23,107 nt of DNA from SZAS-79 sp038211455 (GTDB lineage: Bacteria; Pseudomonadota; Gammaproteobacteria; Burkholderiales; SG8-39): positions 1 to 23,107 of the forward strand of contig JBBQVP010000059.1 of the NCBI GenBank assembly GCA_038211455.1. Reading direction: 5' to 3'. Numbering within the stretch: position 1 is the stretch's first letter; each line of letters starts with the position of its first letter. Both the position numbers and the translations under genes were made by a program. Shown piece by piece: positions 15,396-23,107 of this stretch. The notes beneath the pieces were generated by a model that saw only the letters and a list, made by a program, of their open reading frames with translations, ran no database searches and had not been told where the DNA came from.

Positions 15396-16424
15396 TTATT
15401 CCCGGCAGGCGTTGCCCGTCGCAAGCCCCTCCGCAGGACCGAGGTCCTTCAGCAACCCTCGATGGATGTCCCGTGCGATGGTCCAGCCTTCGTAGATAAA
15501 CGCCGAATAGAGGTCGACGCAGCATGCGCCCGCCCGCAGCATCGCACGCACGTCCGTGGCGGTGGAGATGCCGCCATTGCCCTTGATCGGGATACGACCG
15601 CGCGCAAGTCGCGCGGCCAGTTCGACGTTCGCAAGTGCGGACTCGCGGATTGCGCCACCGTGCAAGGTCCCCTGCCCCGTACCAAGCCGGGGCTCCGCCT
15701 GACGGCGCCCTCCGCCGACCTTCAGGCCCGCCACGCCACCCTCGATGCACCGCTCGATCAGCTCGGCCATCCGGTCGGGGACTTGCGTCGTGTCGTTCGG
15801 GATCCTGACGATCGCTGGCTTCTGGCGCGCTTCGAGGCCGGACAGCACGTCCCGCAGCAAGCGCAGTTCGTCAAACTGCTCGCCCGCAGCGAGAACGTTG
15901 GGACACATCAGGCTGATCTCCACCGCATCCACATAGGGCTCGACCGCCACGAACCCGCGCACCAGCGCCTCGGCGGTAAAACCGCCGATGTTCGCGATGA
16001 TCGGCACCCTGCGCTGCGAAAACCCTCGCAGCCGCTCCACTGCGTGGGCGCGCCCCTTGCTCGGCACGCCCATCGAATCCGCGAGCGATGCGGTTTTCGG
16101 GTAGCGCACCAGGCGCGGGAAGGGATTGCCGAACCGCGCGTCCGGCATGATCGAACCCACCGTGATGAATCCGAAACCCAGGCAGGACAAGGCGGGAAGC
16201 AGGTCACCGTTTTTGTCGAATCCCGCAGCAAGGCCCACCGGACCGGGCAGGTCAAGGCCCGCAAAGCGGGTGCGCAGCCGCGGATCGGCAACCTCCAGCC
16301 GCTCGATAGCCGCAAGCGCCCGCCAGGGCAGCGACCAGCCTAGCGCCGCCTGCGCAAGCGCGTGGCTGCTATCGGGCGAAATCCGGAAAAGTGCGGGGCG
16401 CAGCAGGCCGCGATAAACGGACAT
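15396..16424 (-). CDS. Dihydroorotate dehydrogenase-like flavoprotein, atypical active site
   Basis: A 342-residue TIM-barrel flavoprotein with the class 2 (membrane, quinone-linked) DHODH layout: N-terminal amphipathic part YRGLLRPALFRISPDSSHAL, then PVGLAAGFDKNG (K71), GFGFITVGS, GNPFPRLVRYP and the FMN-phosphate region PIKGNGGIST with DLYSAFIYEG. The active centre is odd. The usual NISSPNT reads ISLMCPNV, putting Cys (C174) where class 2 has the catalytic Ser, as in class 1 DHODH and dihydropyrimidine dehydrogenase. The MGFNN motif reads MGVPS, and the IATNTT segment reads LKVGGGR. Several orotate-contacting Asn residues are therefore missing. It starts 15 bases after the ABC permease, at the end of the hydroxylase/ABC run. 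It is probably a paralog acting on another substrate rather than the pyrimidine-synthesis PyrD, though automatic annotation would call it pyrD. Confidence 0.78.
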   Translation of the reverse strand: MSVYRGLLRPALFRISPDSSHALAQAALGWSLPWRALAAIERLEVADPRLRTRFAGLDLPGPVGLAAGFDKNGDLLPALSCLGFGFITVGSIMPDARFGNPFPRLVRYPKTASLADSMGVPSKGRAHAVERLRGFSQRRVPIIANIGGFTAEALVRGFVAVEPYVDAVEISLMCPNVLAAGEQFDELRLLRDVLSGLEARQKPAIVRIPNDTTQVPDRMAELIERCIEGGVAGLKVGGGRRQAEPRLGTGQGTLHGGAIRESALANVELAARLARGRIPIKGNGGISTATDVRAMLRAGACCVDLYSAFIYEGWTIARDIHRGLLKDLGPAEGLATGNACRE

Positions 16425-16439
16425 TCGCCGGTCACGCGA

Positions 16440-17327
16440 TCAGTGGGATTCGCCGCCGTGGTTGCGTGTGGACGCGTGCCAGGGAATGGCGAGCCGTTCC
16501 GCAACCTCGATCAGCAGGAAAAGCACGATCCCGATCAGGGTGAGCCCGACCAGCCCGGCAAACAGGAGCGGCGTATCCATGCTGCCGTTAGCTGACATGA
16601 GCAGGTAACCCAGGCCCGCGTCTCCTCCGACAAACTCCCCGACCACGGCGCCAACCACCGCCAGCGTGATCGCGATCTTCAGCCCGCCGAATATTGACGG
16701 CAGCGCGTTCGGCAGGCGGATCTTGAAAAAGGTTGCGGCGTTGCCCATGCCCATCGAACGCGCAAGGTGGATTTTCTCGGGCTCGATGCCGGCCAACCCG
16801 ACCACCGTATTGATCACGATGGGAAAGAACGCGATCAGGAACGCGATCAGCACTTTCGGCATCAGGCCGAAGCCGAACCAGACGATGAACAGCGGCGCCA
16901 CCGCCATCTTCGGCACAGCCTGTGAGGAAACCAGCAGCGGGTAGACCGAGCGCGCAAAGACGGGCCACAGGAAGGTCGCAAGCGCCAGTGGAATGCCCAC
17001 CACGACGCTGAGCAGAAACCCGAGCACGATCTCGGTGGTCGACACCCAGCCATGGCGCATCAACAGTGGCATGTTATCCAGCATGACCGTCATGATCTTG
17101 CTCGGCGGCGGCAGGATATAGGCGGGAATCTTCAGCACCCTGGCGCCAACCTCCCAGGCCAAGAGCGCCGCGACCAGCGCGACGAACGGGTACACGATCG
17201 AGGTGAACTTGGCGCGACGCTCACGCTCGACCTGCGCGCGCTGTACGCGTGCCTCGACCTCTTCGATGGCCAGCGACGGCCGCTTCGACCCAGCGTCGCC
17301 CGCCCCCTCGCGTTCCCGGTTCGACAT
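16440..17327 (-). CDS. ABC transporter permease (SsuC/TauC type)
   Basis: A 295-residue inner-membrane protein. A hydrophilic, charged N-terminus of about 40 residues precedes about six helices, starting at VYPFVALVAALLAWEVGARV. ILPPPSKIMTVMLDNMP is typical of the nitrate/sulfonate/taurine permease group. The cytoplasmic EAA loop (GIEPEKIHLARSMGMGNAA followed by KIRLPNALPSIFGGLK) that contacts the ATPase is complete. VGEFVGGDAGLGYLL follows, also characteristic. It starts three bases after the ATPase stop, so translation is coupled. With the ATPase and the Tat-exported binding protein it forms one importer; the substrate is not determined by sequence. Confidence 0.93.
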   Translation of the reverse strand: MSNREREGAGDAGSKRPSLAIEEVEARVQRAQVERERRAKFTSIVYPFVALVAALLAWEVGARVLKIPAYILPPPSKIMTVMLDNMPLLMRHGWVSTTEIVLGFLLSVVVGIPLALATFLWPVFARSVYPLLVSSQAVPKMAVAPLFIVWFGFGLMPKVLIAFLIAFFPIVINTVVGLAGIEPEKIHLARSMGMGNAATFFKIRLPNALPSIFGGLKIAITLAVVGAVVGEFVGGDAGLGYLLMSANGSMDTPLLFAGLVGLTLIGIVLFLLIEVAERLAIPWHASTRNHGGESH

Positions 17328-17330
17328 GCT

Positions 17331-18118
<788 letters not shown>

Positions 18119-18122
<4 letters not shown>

Positions 18123-18817
18123 GCGCTGGCGGCCGCGGCAGCGCTTTGTGGTAACAGGCCCAGCCGCGCCCAGGCGCCGACAACCTCGTCGGCGGTGGCG
18201 GTCGCACCGTAGTCGCGATCAAAGCGCTTCAGCGCGCTGTCGTGATCGGTCGCGCTGGCGGCCCCGCAACAATCGGACACGATGCTGACGTAATAGTCGA
18301 GGAAATACGCGTCGCGTCCGGTGGACTCGACACAGGTGTCCGTGGATACGCCGGTGAGGAGCAGGCTGCGGATCGAATGCCGCTGCAGCAAGGCGGGCAG
18401 TTCCGTATTCAGCATCGCGCTGTAGCGGTGCTTGATCACCACGGGCTCACCGGCCAGGGGCTTCACCAGATAAAAATCGGCGCCCCAGGTCCCGGTCAGG
18501 CAGCGCGGCATCTCGACCGTGCGGCGCCGGTTGCGCTCGCGCATCGGCGCCGACAGGTACTGCGCATCGTAAATCGCCTGGACGAAGATCACGAGGACAC
18601 CCGCCGCGCGCGCGCTGTCGATCAGGCGCACGAGCCGCGGAATCGCTTTCTGCACCGTTTTCACGTCCGCGCCGATCTGGTCGAAGAACCCGCCGTCGGC
18701 GACGAAATCGTTCTGCACGTCGACCACCACGAGCGCGGCCTGCGGCGGCGCCACTTTCTGCTCCAGGGTAAGCAATAACAACGAATCGCCGCCGGCGCTC
18801 TGCGGCGCATTCGCCAT
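18119..18817 (-). CDS. Isochorismatase-family cysteine hydrolase (amidase type)
   Basis: A 232-residue cytosolic hydrolase. The catalytic triad of the family is complete: D33 in ALVVVDVQNDFV, K129 in PVVIKHRYSA and the nucleophile C162 in LLLTGVSTDTCVEST. Members that use this triad split C-N bonds, such as N-carbamoylsarcosine, ureidoacrylate (RutB), biuret or nicotinamide. The insert ADGGFFDQIGADV and the RNRRRTVEMPRC segment resemble the RutB/biuret hydrolase side of the family, but the substrate is not certain. The ATG at 18817 is chosen because GGAGG lies seven bases upstream; a GTG three bases earlier is less likely. It sits between the binding protein and the ATPase of the ABC importer, so the imported compound, or its oxidised product, is probably what it cleaves. 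Confidence 0.88.
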
Positions 18818-18859
18818 CACGAACCCTCCAGCGGTTTGACGTGCATCCGGCGTGCGCCC

Positions 18860-19900
18860 TTACACTTGAGGCGGAATGTATTCGGCGCCGGTCGGAACAA
18901 AGTCGTTGGTGTAGAGCTTCGCCGCCTCCAGCGGCGTCTTCACGCCGCCGTAAAGCTTCAGCACTTCGACCGTCGAGGCCCAGTCCTTGTCGGACATCCA
19001 GCCGAGTGATTTGCCGGCCGTATTGGGCGTCACCCAAGTGTTCCACGAGAGTTCCGCCTCGCGCCGCGTGATCCGGACGTCGGTGGCTTCGGAATACTTC
19101 TTGACGATCGCCGTCATCTCGTCGGGCTGCTTGCGACCGTACAGGAACCCCTTGATGCTCGCGGCCACGAACGCGCGTATCAACGCAGGGTCCTCCTTCA
19201 GCAGGTCGTTGTGGACGATGATGCCGTTGCTGACCGAGTTCACGCCGCAGTCCGCGTACCAGAGGATGCGGGCCTTCTTTCCGCCGCGGATCTCCACGCT
19301 CGGCACATAGCCCTGCGCATAGCCCGCAATGGCCTGCACCTTGCCGGTGATCAACGCCGGCGGGCTGCCGGCCGGGTCGACACTGACCACCTGGATCTTC
19401 GCCGGGTCGAGGTTGCAGCCCTTGACGAACGCCGGCCATTGCTGGAACTGCGTCGCCCCGGTGGGAATCGCGATGGTCTTGCCTTCGAGGTCCTTGGGGG
19501 TCTTGATGTCGGACTCATCGAGCACCACGACGGCCGTAGGATTGCGGCGGTAGATACTGCCAACCATGGTGATGTTCATGCCCTTGGACACGCTGTTACC
19601 CGCGACGTACCCGTCCGCGAAGCCGAACTGTGTGTCCTTGTTGGCCGTCAGTTGTGCCGTGGATCCCGAGCCCTTGCCCGGACCGACCGTCACGTCCAGC
19701 CCGGCCTCCGCGTAAAAGCCCTTCTCCCGTGCGACGATGAAGCCAACGTTCGGGCCCTGGAACAGCCAGTCCAGGCGCATCGACACCGGCCGCAGCTTGC
19801 TCTGGCCATGGGCCTTGATGAAGGGAATCGCCGCCAGCCCGGCGGCAGCGCCGGCCGAACGGATGAACTTGCGCCGGGAAATCGGATGTTTGCTGGTCAT
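18860..19900 (-). CDS. ABC transporter substrate-binding protein (NMT1/THI5-like), Tat-exported
   Basis: A 346-residue periplasmic binding protein. The N-terminus has a twin-arginine signal, SRRKFIRSAG (R9, R10), then a hydrophobic AAAGLAAIPFIKAHG. The mature part starts VSMRLDWLFQGPNVGFIVAR and EKGFYAEAGLDVTVGPGKG, the hallmark of the NMT1/THI5-like family that includes pyrimidine (ThiY) and other heterocycle-binding proteins. FGFADGYVAGNS, LEGKTIAIPTGATQFQQW and GKVQAIAGYAQGYVPS follow. Tat export means the protein is folded before secretion. The gene follows the molybdopterin subunit after a 65-base gap and precedes the hydrolase by 39 bases. Family and neighbours suggest a small N-heterocycle or amide ligand; this is inference. 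Confidence 0.9.
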   Translation of the reverse strand: MTSKHPISRRKFIRSAGAAAGLAAIPFIKAHGQSKLRPVSMRLDWLFQGPNVGFIVAREKGFYAEAGLDVTVGPGKGSGSTAQLTANKDTQFGFADGYVAGNSVSKGMNITMVGSIYRRNPTAVVVLDESDIKTPKDLEGKTIAIPTGATQFQQWPAFVKGCNLDPAKIQVVSVDPAGSPPALITGKVQAIAGYAQGYVPSVEIRGGKKARILWYADCGVNSVSNGIIVHNDLLKEDPALIRAFVAASIKGFLYGRKQPDEMTAIVKKYSEATDVRITRREAELSWNTWVTPNTAGKSLGWMSDKDWASTVEVLKLYGGVKTPLEAAKLYTNDFVPTGAEYIPPQV

Positions 19901-19965
19901 GGTCGGACCTCGTCAGTTGTCAGTTGGTGTTGAGAACAATTACCCTGGAGTGCATGCAGGAAAGT

Positions 19966-22266
19966 TCAGCCGGCCGCATCGATCAACTCCCAGATCTTTG
20001 GCGGCGAGAGGGGCAACTCGCGCGGTTGCACGCCCAGCGCCTGCAGGGCGTTGGCTACAGCATTGGCGACCACGCCGCCCACCGGCACGATCCCGCCTTC
20101 GCCGCCACCTTTTGCGCCCAGCGGGTTGTTCGGGGACGGCGAATTCTCCAGCACGAAAGCGCGGATCACCGGAAAGTCGGACGCAGTCGGCAGCAGGTAG
20201 TCGGCGAGCGAGCCGGTCAGGAACTGGCCTTCCTCGTCGTATTGCAAGTGCTCCATGAATGAGCCACCCAGCCCCTGCACGACCCCGCCGACCGCCTGGC
20301 CATTGGCCGTGAGCGGATTGATGATGCGCCCCACGTCCTCGACAGTGACGTAGTCAAGGAGTTCGACACGCCCGGTTCCGGGATCCACTGCCACATGCGC
20401 GGCGGCGGATCCGTAAGCATAGGTGTGGTGGTGGCTGGCAAACGTCCCTTCCACCGACAATCCCGCCGACGCAAGCTGCGCCAGCGCGATCGTCTTTCCG
20501 CCGTGCGCTGCCACCAGCCCGGCGCTGAGTTCCACCGCCTCGGCCGCGCATCCGAGGCGCGCTGCAGCGGCCTTGCGGATCTCCGCCTTCAGGTTGGCCG
20601 CCGCGTCGAGGATCGCCGACCCACCCATCACGACAGAGCGCGAGTGGTATGAGCCGAAACCTTCCTTGAGGTAAGTCGTCGAGCCGTGAAACAGCCGGAT
20701 GCGGTCCATGTCCACGCCGAGCGCATCAGCAGCGATCTGGATGCAGACGGTCTCGAGACCCTGGCCGATACTGGTCGAGCCGACGAATACCGAAACGAAT
20801 CCATCCGGATCCACCACCATCCGCGCATTCTCGCGCGGGCCGGCCGCGCCGCCTTCGATGAAGCAGCCCACCGCAATGCCGTGGTACCGGCCATCGACCA
20901 GGCGCCCCTGCAGCTGCGTTTTCGCGCCCCAGCCGAATTCGGCGAGGCAGCGATCGAGCGTTATGTTGTAGTCCCCGCTATCGAGTTCTTCCTTCTTCTC
21001 GGGCAGGTTCAGCGTCGCAAGCGGATAGGGCATGTCGGCATCGGTCGGCAGGTTGCGGCGACGGAATTCGACCCGGTCCAACCCGAGGTCACCGGCAGCC
21101 ATGTCGATCAGGCGCTCGCGGAAAAAGTCTCCCTCGAAGCGTCCGGGGCCGCGATACGTGCCGATCGGGTTCTTGTTGGTCAGCATCACCGACGAATCGA
21201 CATGGATGTTCTCGATCTTGTACGGCCCCGACAGAAACTGCGCCACGTTGCGCGGCGGGACCGCCGCGCTGGTGCGCAGGTAGGCGCCCGCGTCCACCCA
21301 GGCTTGCGCGCGCAGTGCGAGAATCTTGCCGTCCTTTGCGCAACCAATCTCGATCTCGATATCGATCTCGCGCGAATGGTTCGAGCACAGCAGGTTCTCA
21401 CGCCGGTCCTCGATCCACTTGACAGGCCGGTTGAGCTTGCGCGCGGCGAAGGGGATCAGGAAATCCTCGGGGTAGAACTCGCCCCGCACGCCGAACCCGC
21501 CGCCGGTGTCGTACTCGATCATCTCGACGCACTCTTCCGGCAGATCCATATGCCGCGCGAGTATCTTGCGATTGGCAAACGGCACCTTCGCCGCCCCCGA
21601 AACCGTCATCTTCGTGCCCGGGCCGTCCCAGACGGCCAGCAGGCCCCTGGGTTCCATGCATATCGCGCTGTGGCGCTGGACGCGAAAGTTTTCCTTGCGC
21701 ACATACGGCGCGGCGCGCATCGCGGCCGCGGCATCGCCCTTCGCCGCGGTATAGGTGATCGGCACGTTTTTGCCGAGGTCCGGAAACAGCAGAGCCTCGT
21801 TCTTCGCGGACACATGCCGGTTCGGGACCACCGCCAGGGGCTCGATGTCGACTTCGATGACTTCCAGCGCGTCCTCGGCTTGTGCCTGGCTGTCGGCCAC
21901 CACCACGACAAGGGGTTCGCCCACATAACGCACCCGCTCGTGCGCGATCACCGGCTGGCCGTACGGCTCGAGCTCGGGCAGCGGCGCAAGCCGCAACGAG
22001 ACGCTCGGCACGGCTCCGCCCGAGCCCTGCGTCACGTCCTGCCCCGTGAACACGCCGCGCACCCCGGGCATCGCCTTGGCAGCGCTCACGTTGATCGCGC
22101 GTACCATTCCGTGCGCGACCGAACTGCGCAGGATCGCCGCATGCAGCAGCCCCTGGGGATGCAGGTCATCGACATAGGTGCCCAGGCCGCGCAGCAGGCG
22201 CAGGTCCTCGATCCGCTCGACCGGCGTGCCGACCATCTTCGCGACAAACGCGTCATTGCCGCTCAT
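19966..22266 (-). CDS. Molybdopterin-binding subunit of a xanthine dehydrogenase/CO dehydrogenase-type hydroxylase
   Basis: A 766-residue large subunit of a molybdenum hydroxylase. It begins VERIEDLRLLRGLGTYVDDL, as CoxL/XdhA-type subunits do. EPRGLLAVWDGPGTKMTVSG, the YDTGGGFGVRGEFYPED segment, the TYRGPGRFEGDFFRERLIDM loop, the GSTSIGQGLET cofactor-contacting Gln and the C-terminal GAKGGGEGGIVPVGG with the catalytic Glu (E723) are all present. True CO dehydrogenase has a Cys loop (AYRCSFR) at the TYRGPGR position, so this is not CODH; it should hydroxylate an aldehyde or N-heterocycle. The ATG overlaps the Fe-S subunit stop as ATGA. The order FAD, Fe-S, Mo is standard. The substrate is unknown. 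Confidence 0.95.
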   Translation of the reverse strand: MSGNDAFVAKMVGTPVERIEDLRLLRGLGTYVDDLHPQGLLHAAILRSSVAHGMVRAINVSAAKAMPGVRGVFTGQDVTQGSGGAVPSVSLRLAPLPELEPYGQPVIAHERVRYVGEPLVVVVADSQAQAEDALEVIEVDIEPLAVVPNRHVSAKNEALLFPDLGKNVPITYTAAKGDAAAAMRAAPYVRKENFRVQRHSAICMEPRGLLAVWDGPGTKMTVSGAAKVPFANRKILARHMDLPEECVEMIEYDTGGGFGVRGEFYPEDFLIPFAARKLNRPVKWIEDRRENLLCSNHSREIDIEIEIGCAKDGKILALRAQAWVDAGAYLRTSAAVPPRNVAQFLSGPYKIENIHVDSSVMLTNKNPIGTYRGPGRFEGDFFRERLIDMAAGDLGLDRVEFRRRNLPTDADMPYPLATLNLPEKKEELDSGDYNITLDRCLAEFGWGAKTQLQGRLVDGRYHGIAVGCFIEGGAAGPRENARMVVDPDGFVSVFVGSTSIGQGLETVCIQIAADALGVDMDRIRLFHGSTTYLKEGFGSYHSRSVVMGGSAILDAAANLKAEIRKAAAARLGCAAEAVELSAGLVAAHGGKTIALAQLASAGLSVEGTFASHHHTYAYGSAAAHVAVDPGTGRVELLDYVTVEDVGRIINPLTANGQAVGGVVQGLGGSFMEHLQYDEEGQFLTGSLADYLLPTASDFPVIRAFVLENSPSPNNPLGAKGGGEGGIVPVGGVVANAVANALQALGVQPRELPLSPPKIWELIDAAG

Positions 22267-22766
22267 GACGCACCATTTCCGGGCCTGGCGTACGCCCCGC
22301 GCGCCGCGTAGACGGCCTCGACGATCGAGACATACCCGGTGCAGCGGCAGATATTCCCTGACAGCACTTCGCGTATCCGCGCGCGATCCGCGTCGGGCTC
22401 ATCAGTGAGCAAGGCGTGCGCGGTGGTCAGCATGCCCGGCGTGCAGAAACCGCACTGCAGCGCATGGTGCTTGCGAAACTCGGCCTGCAACGGCGACAGG
22501 CTCTCTTCACGCGACAGCCCTTCGACGGTGGTCACCTTTGTACCTTCCGCCTGAACCGCAAGCATCAGGCACGAGCGGACCGCTTCGCCGTCGACGATGA
22601 CCGTGCAGGCGCCGCACACCCCGTGCTCGCAACCCGCGTGGGTCCCTGTTTTCATCAGGTGGTGGCGCAGGCAATCGACCAGCGTGGTGCGCACCGGAAC
22701 ATCGACCTCGACCGGATCGCCGTTGAGCTCGAAGCGCAGCATGGTTGTTTTCTGTGTTGCCGTCAT
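22263..22766 (-). CDS. 2Fe-2S subunit of the molybdenum hydroxylase
   Basis: A 167-residue subunit carrying two 2Fe-2S clusters. The plant-ferredoxin-type cluster is bound by C46, C51, C54 and C66 (GCEHGVCGACTVIVDGEAVR then SC). The second cluster is bound by C105, C108, C140 and C142 (LQCGFCTPGM and GNICRCTGY). It relays electrons from the molybdenum centre to FAD. The frame is open much further upstream, but that stretch crosses the 12-bp tandem repeats and the end of the FAD gene and has no usable ATG, GTG or TTG close by; ATG 22766 gives the proper family length. Only a distant GGAG is seen as ribosome-binding site, because repeats fill the gap. Confidence 0.94.
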   Translation of the reverse strand: MTATQKTTMLRFELNGDPVEVDVPVRTTLVDCLRHHLMKTGTHAGCEHGVCGACTVIVDGEAVRSCLMLAVQAEGTKVTTVEGLSREESLSPLQAEFRKHHALQCGFCTPGMLTTAHALLTDEPDADRARIREVLSGNICRCTGYVSIVEAVYAARGAYARPGNGAS

Positions 22767-22788
22767 CTTGAGAACGGGCTCCGCTGTG

Positions 22789-22831
22789 TTTGGCGACAGG
22801 TTTGGCGACAGGTTTGGCGACAGGTTTGGGG
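22789..22831. repeat. 12-bp tandem repeat (about 3.5 copies) between FAD and Fe-S subunit genes
   Basis: TTTGGCGACAGG occurs three times without a mismatch (22789-22800, 22801-22812, 22813-22824), then TTTGGGG. It lies in the 76-base gap of an otherwise tightly packed operon. Read on the coding strand it is in frame with the Fe-S gene and would encode repeated S-P-N-L, but no start codon lies upstream of it, so it is most likely untranslated. Confidence 0.95.
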
Positions 22832-22842
22832 AATGGGACTGA

Positions 22843-23107
22843 TCAATGCTGGCGCCGCGAATCGCGGCGCCAGGCGGACGCGCGCAGCAATGCACGCTCA
22901 AGCAAGACTCCGGCCAGGCTGCGCCGGTAGGCGGCGCTGGCGTGCAGGTCATCGGAGGGGTCGAGCGCCGCGCGTGCCGCCGCGACAGCCGCCTTGATCG
23001 CGGCCGCATCCACCTTCCGGCCGTTCAGCACATCCTCCGCCTCATGCAGGCGATGCGGGCGCTTGCAGGCCCCGATTACGCCGAGATGCGCATTCTCTGC
23101 GCGGCCG
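22843..23107 (-). CDS. FAD-binding subunit of the molybdenum hydroxylase, C-terminal part, cut by window edge
   Basis: The last 87 or so residues of a CoxM/XdhB-type flavoprotein. The frame enters from the window edge (GRAENAHLGVIGACKRPHRL) and ends at a stop at 22843. HEAEDVLNGRKVDAAAIKAA and ALDPSDDLHASAAYRRSLAG, then VLLERALLRA, are typical of the CO-dehydrogenase flavoprotein C-terminal domain, which caps the FAD and contacts the Fe-S subunit. A GTG at 23031 is not the start; it lies inside the domain. The FAD-binding part lies outside the window. It is the most upstream visible gene of the eight-gene minus-strand run, so the promoter of that run is probably also outside. Confidence 0.9.
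   Translation of the reverse strand, partial: GRAENAHLGVIGACKRPHRLHEAEDVLNGRKVDAAAIKAAVAAARAALDPSDDLHASAAYRRSLAGVLLERALLRASAWRRDSRRQH

Noticed and set aside
19901..19965. Internal promoter or operator before the binding-protein gene (TCAGTTG twice in tandem)
   Set aside because: The 7-base tandem repeat is short and no convincing -35/-10 pair with suitable spacing was found; cotranscription with the upstream gene is simpler.
20686..22311. A 541-codon open frame on the plus strand
   Set aside because: It is antisense to the molybdopterin subunit and its protein is rich in Arg, His, Ala and Asp with no recognisable motif; a typical high-GC shadow frame.
22789..22831. CRISPR-like array
   Set aside because: The 12-bp units are directly adjacent without spacers and no cas genes are present; it is a simple tandem repeat.
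22767..23009. N-terminal extension of the Fe-S subunit containing the S-P-N-L repeat
   Set aside because: It overlaps the FAD subunit frame, exceeds family length, and has no ribosome-binding site or nearby start; the ATG at 22766 is better.

Overview
The window looks like a chromosomal segment of a GC-rich betaproteobacterium, most likely Burkholderiales. The grounds are the dapF-DUF484-xerC block, two LpxL/HtrB acyltransferase genes divergent from metK, and an S-adenosylhomocysteine (SAH) riboswitch in front of ahcY followed by metF. Family calls rest on motifs and remembered family features; no database search was possible. No tRNA, rRNA, CRISPR array or complete mobile element was seen.

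Layout. (1) 1-4951, minus strand: a tightly packed run, in transcription order, of two Kdo2-lipid A acyltransferases, a CoA-binding protein, dapF, a DUF484 protein, xerC and the start of a chromate-transporter gene that leaves the window. Most junctions are 4-base ATGA overlaps or short gaps. (2) 5055-6215, plus strand: metK with a clear promoter. (3) 6323-10713, minus strand: a TRAP transporter (dctP-dctQ-dctM) and a DUF1116 gene, sitting between metK and ahcY. (4) 10721-13240, plus strand: promoter, SAH riboswitch, ahcY, metF. With metK these make three enzymes of the SAM/methyl cycle. (5) 13283-15353, minus strand: a small secreted DUF4864 protein, a strong bidirectional terminator, and a 499-codon gene joining a YdaS/Cro-like helix-turn-helix to a class V (alanine-glyoxylate type) aminotransferase. 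(6) 15396-23107, minus strand: a compact eight-gene run of a xanthine-dehydrogenase-type hydroxylase (FAD subunit cut by the window edge, 2Fe-2S, molybdopterin), an NMT1/THI5-like ABC importer (Tat-exported binding protein, ATPase, permease), an isochorismatase-type cysteine hydrolase and a dihydroorotate-dehydrogenase-like flavoprotein.

The most interesting parts are as follows. The HTH-aminotransferase fusion has a promoter placed so that its mRNA would be nearly leaderless, and repeated TTGTCA boxes suggest autoregulation. The region 6 run reads as an uncharacterised import-and-oxidise pathway for a small, probably N-containing compound; its DHODH-like member has a Cys where class 2 enzymes have Ser and lacks most orotate-binding Asn residues. 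Three repeat signals stand out: an in-frame 12-bp tandem repeat lengthening AhcY, a second 12-bp tandem repeat between the FAD and Fe-S genes, and a hairpin repeat (GGGGAACCC...GGGTTCCCC) present three times, only behind metK and ahcY.
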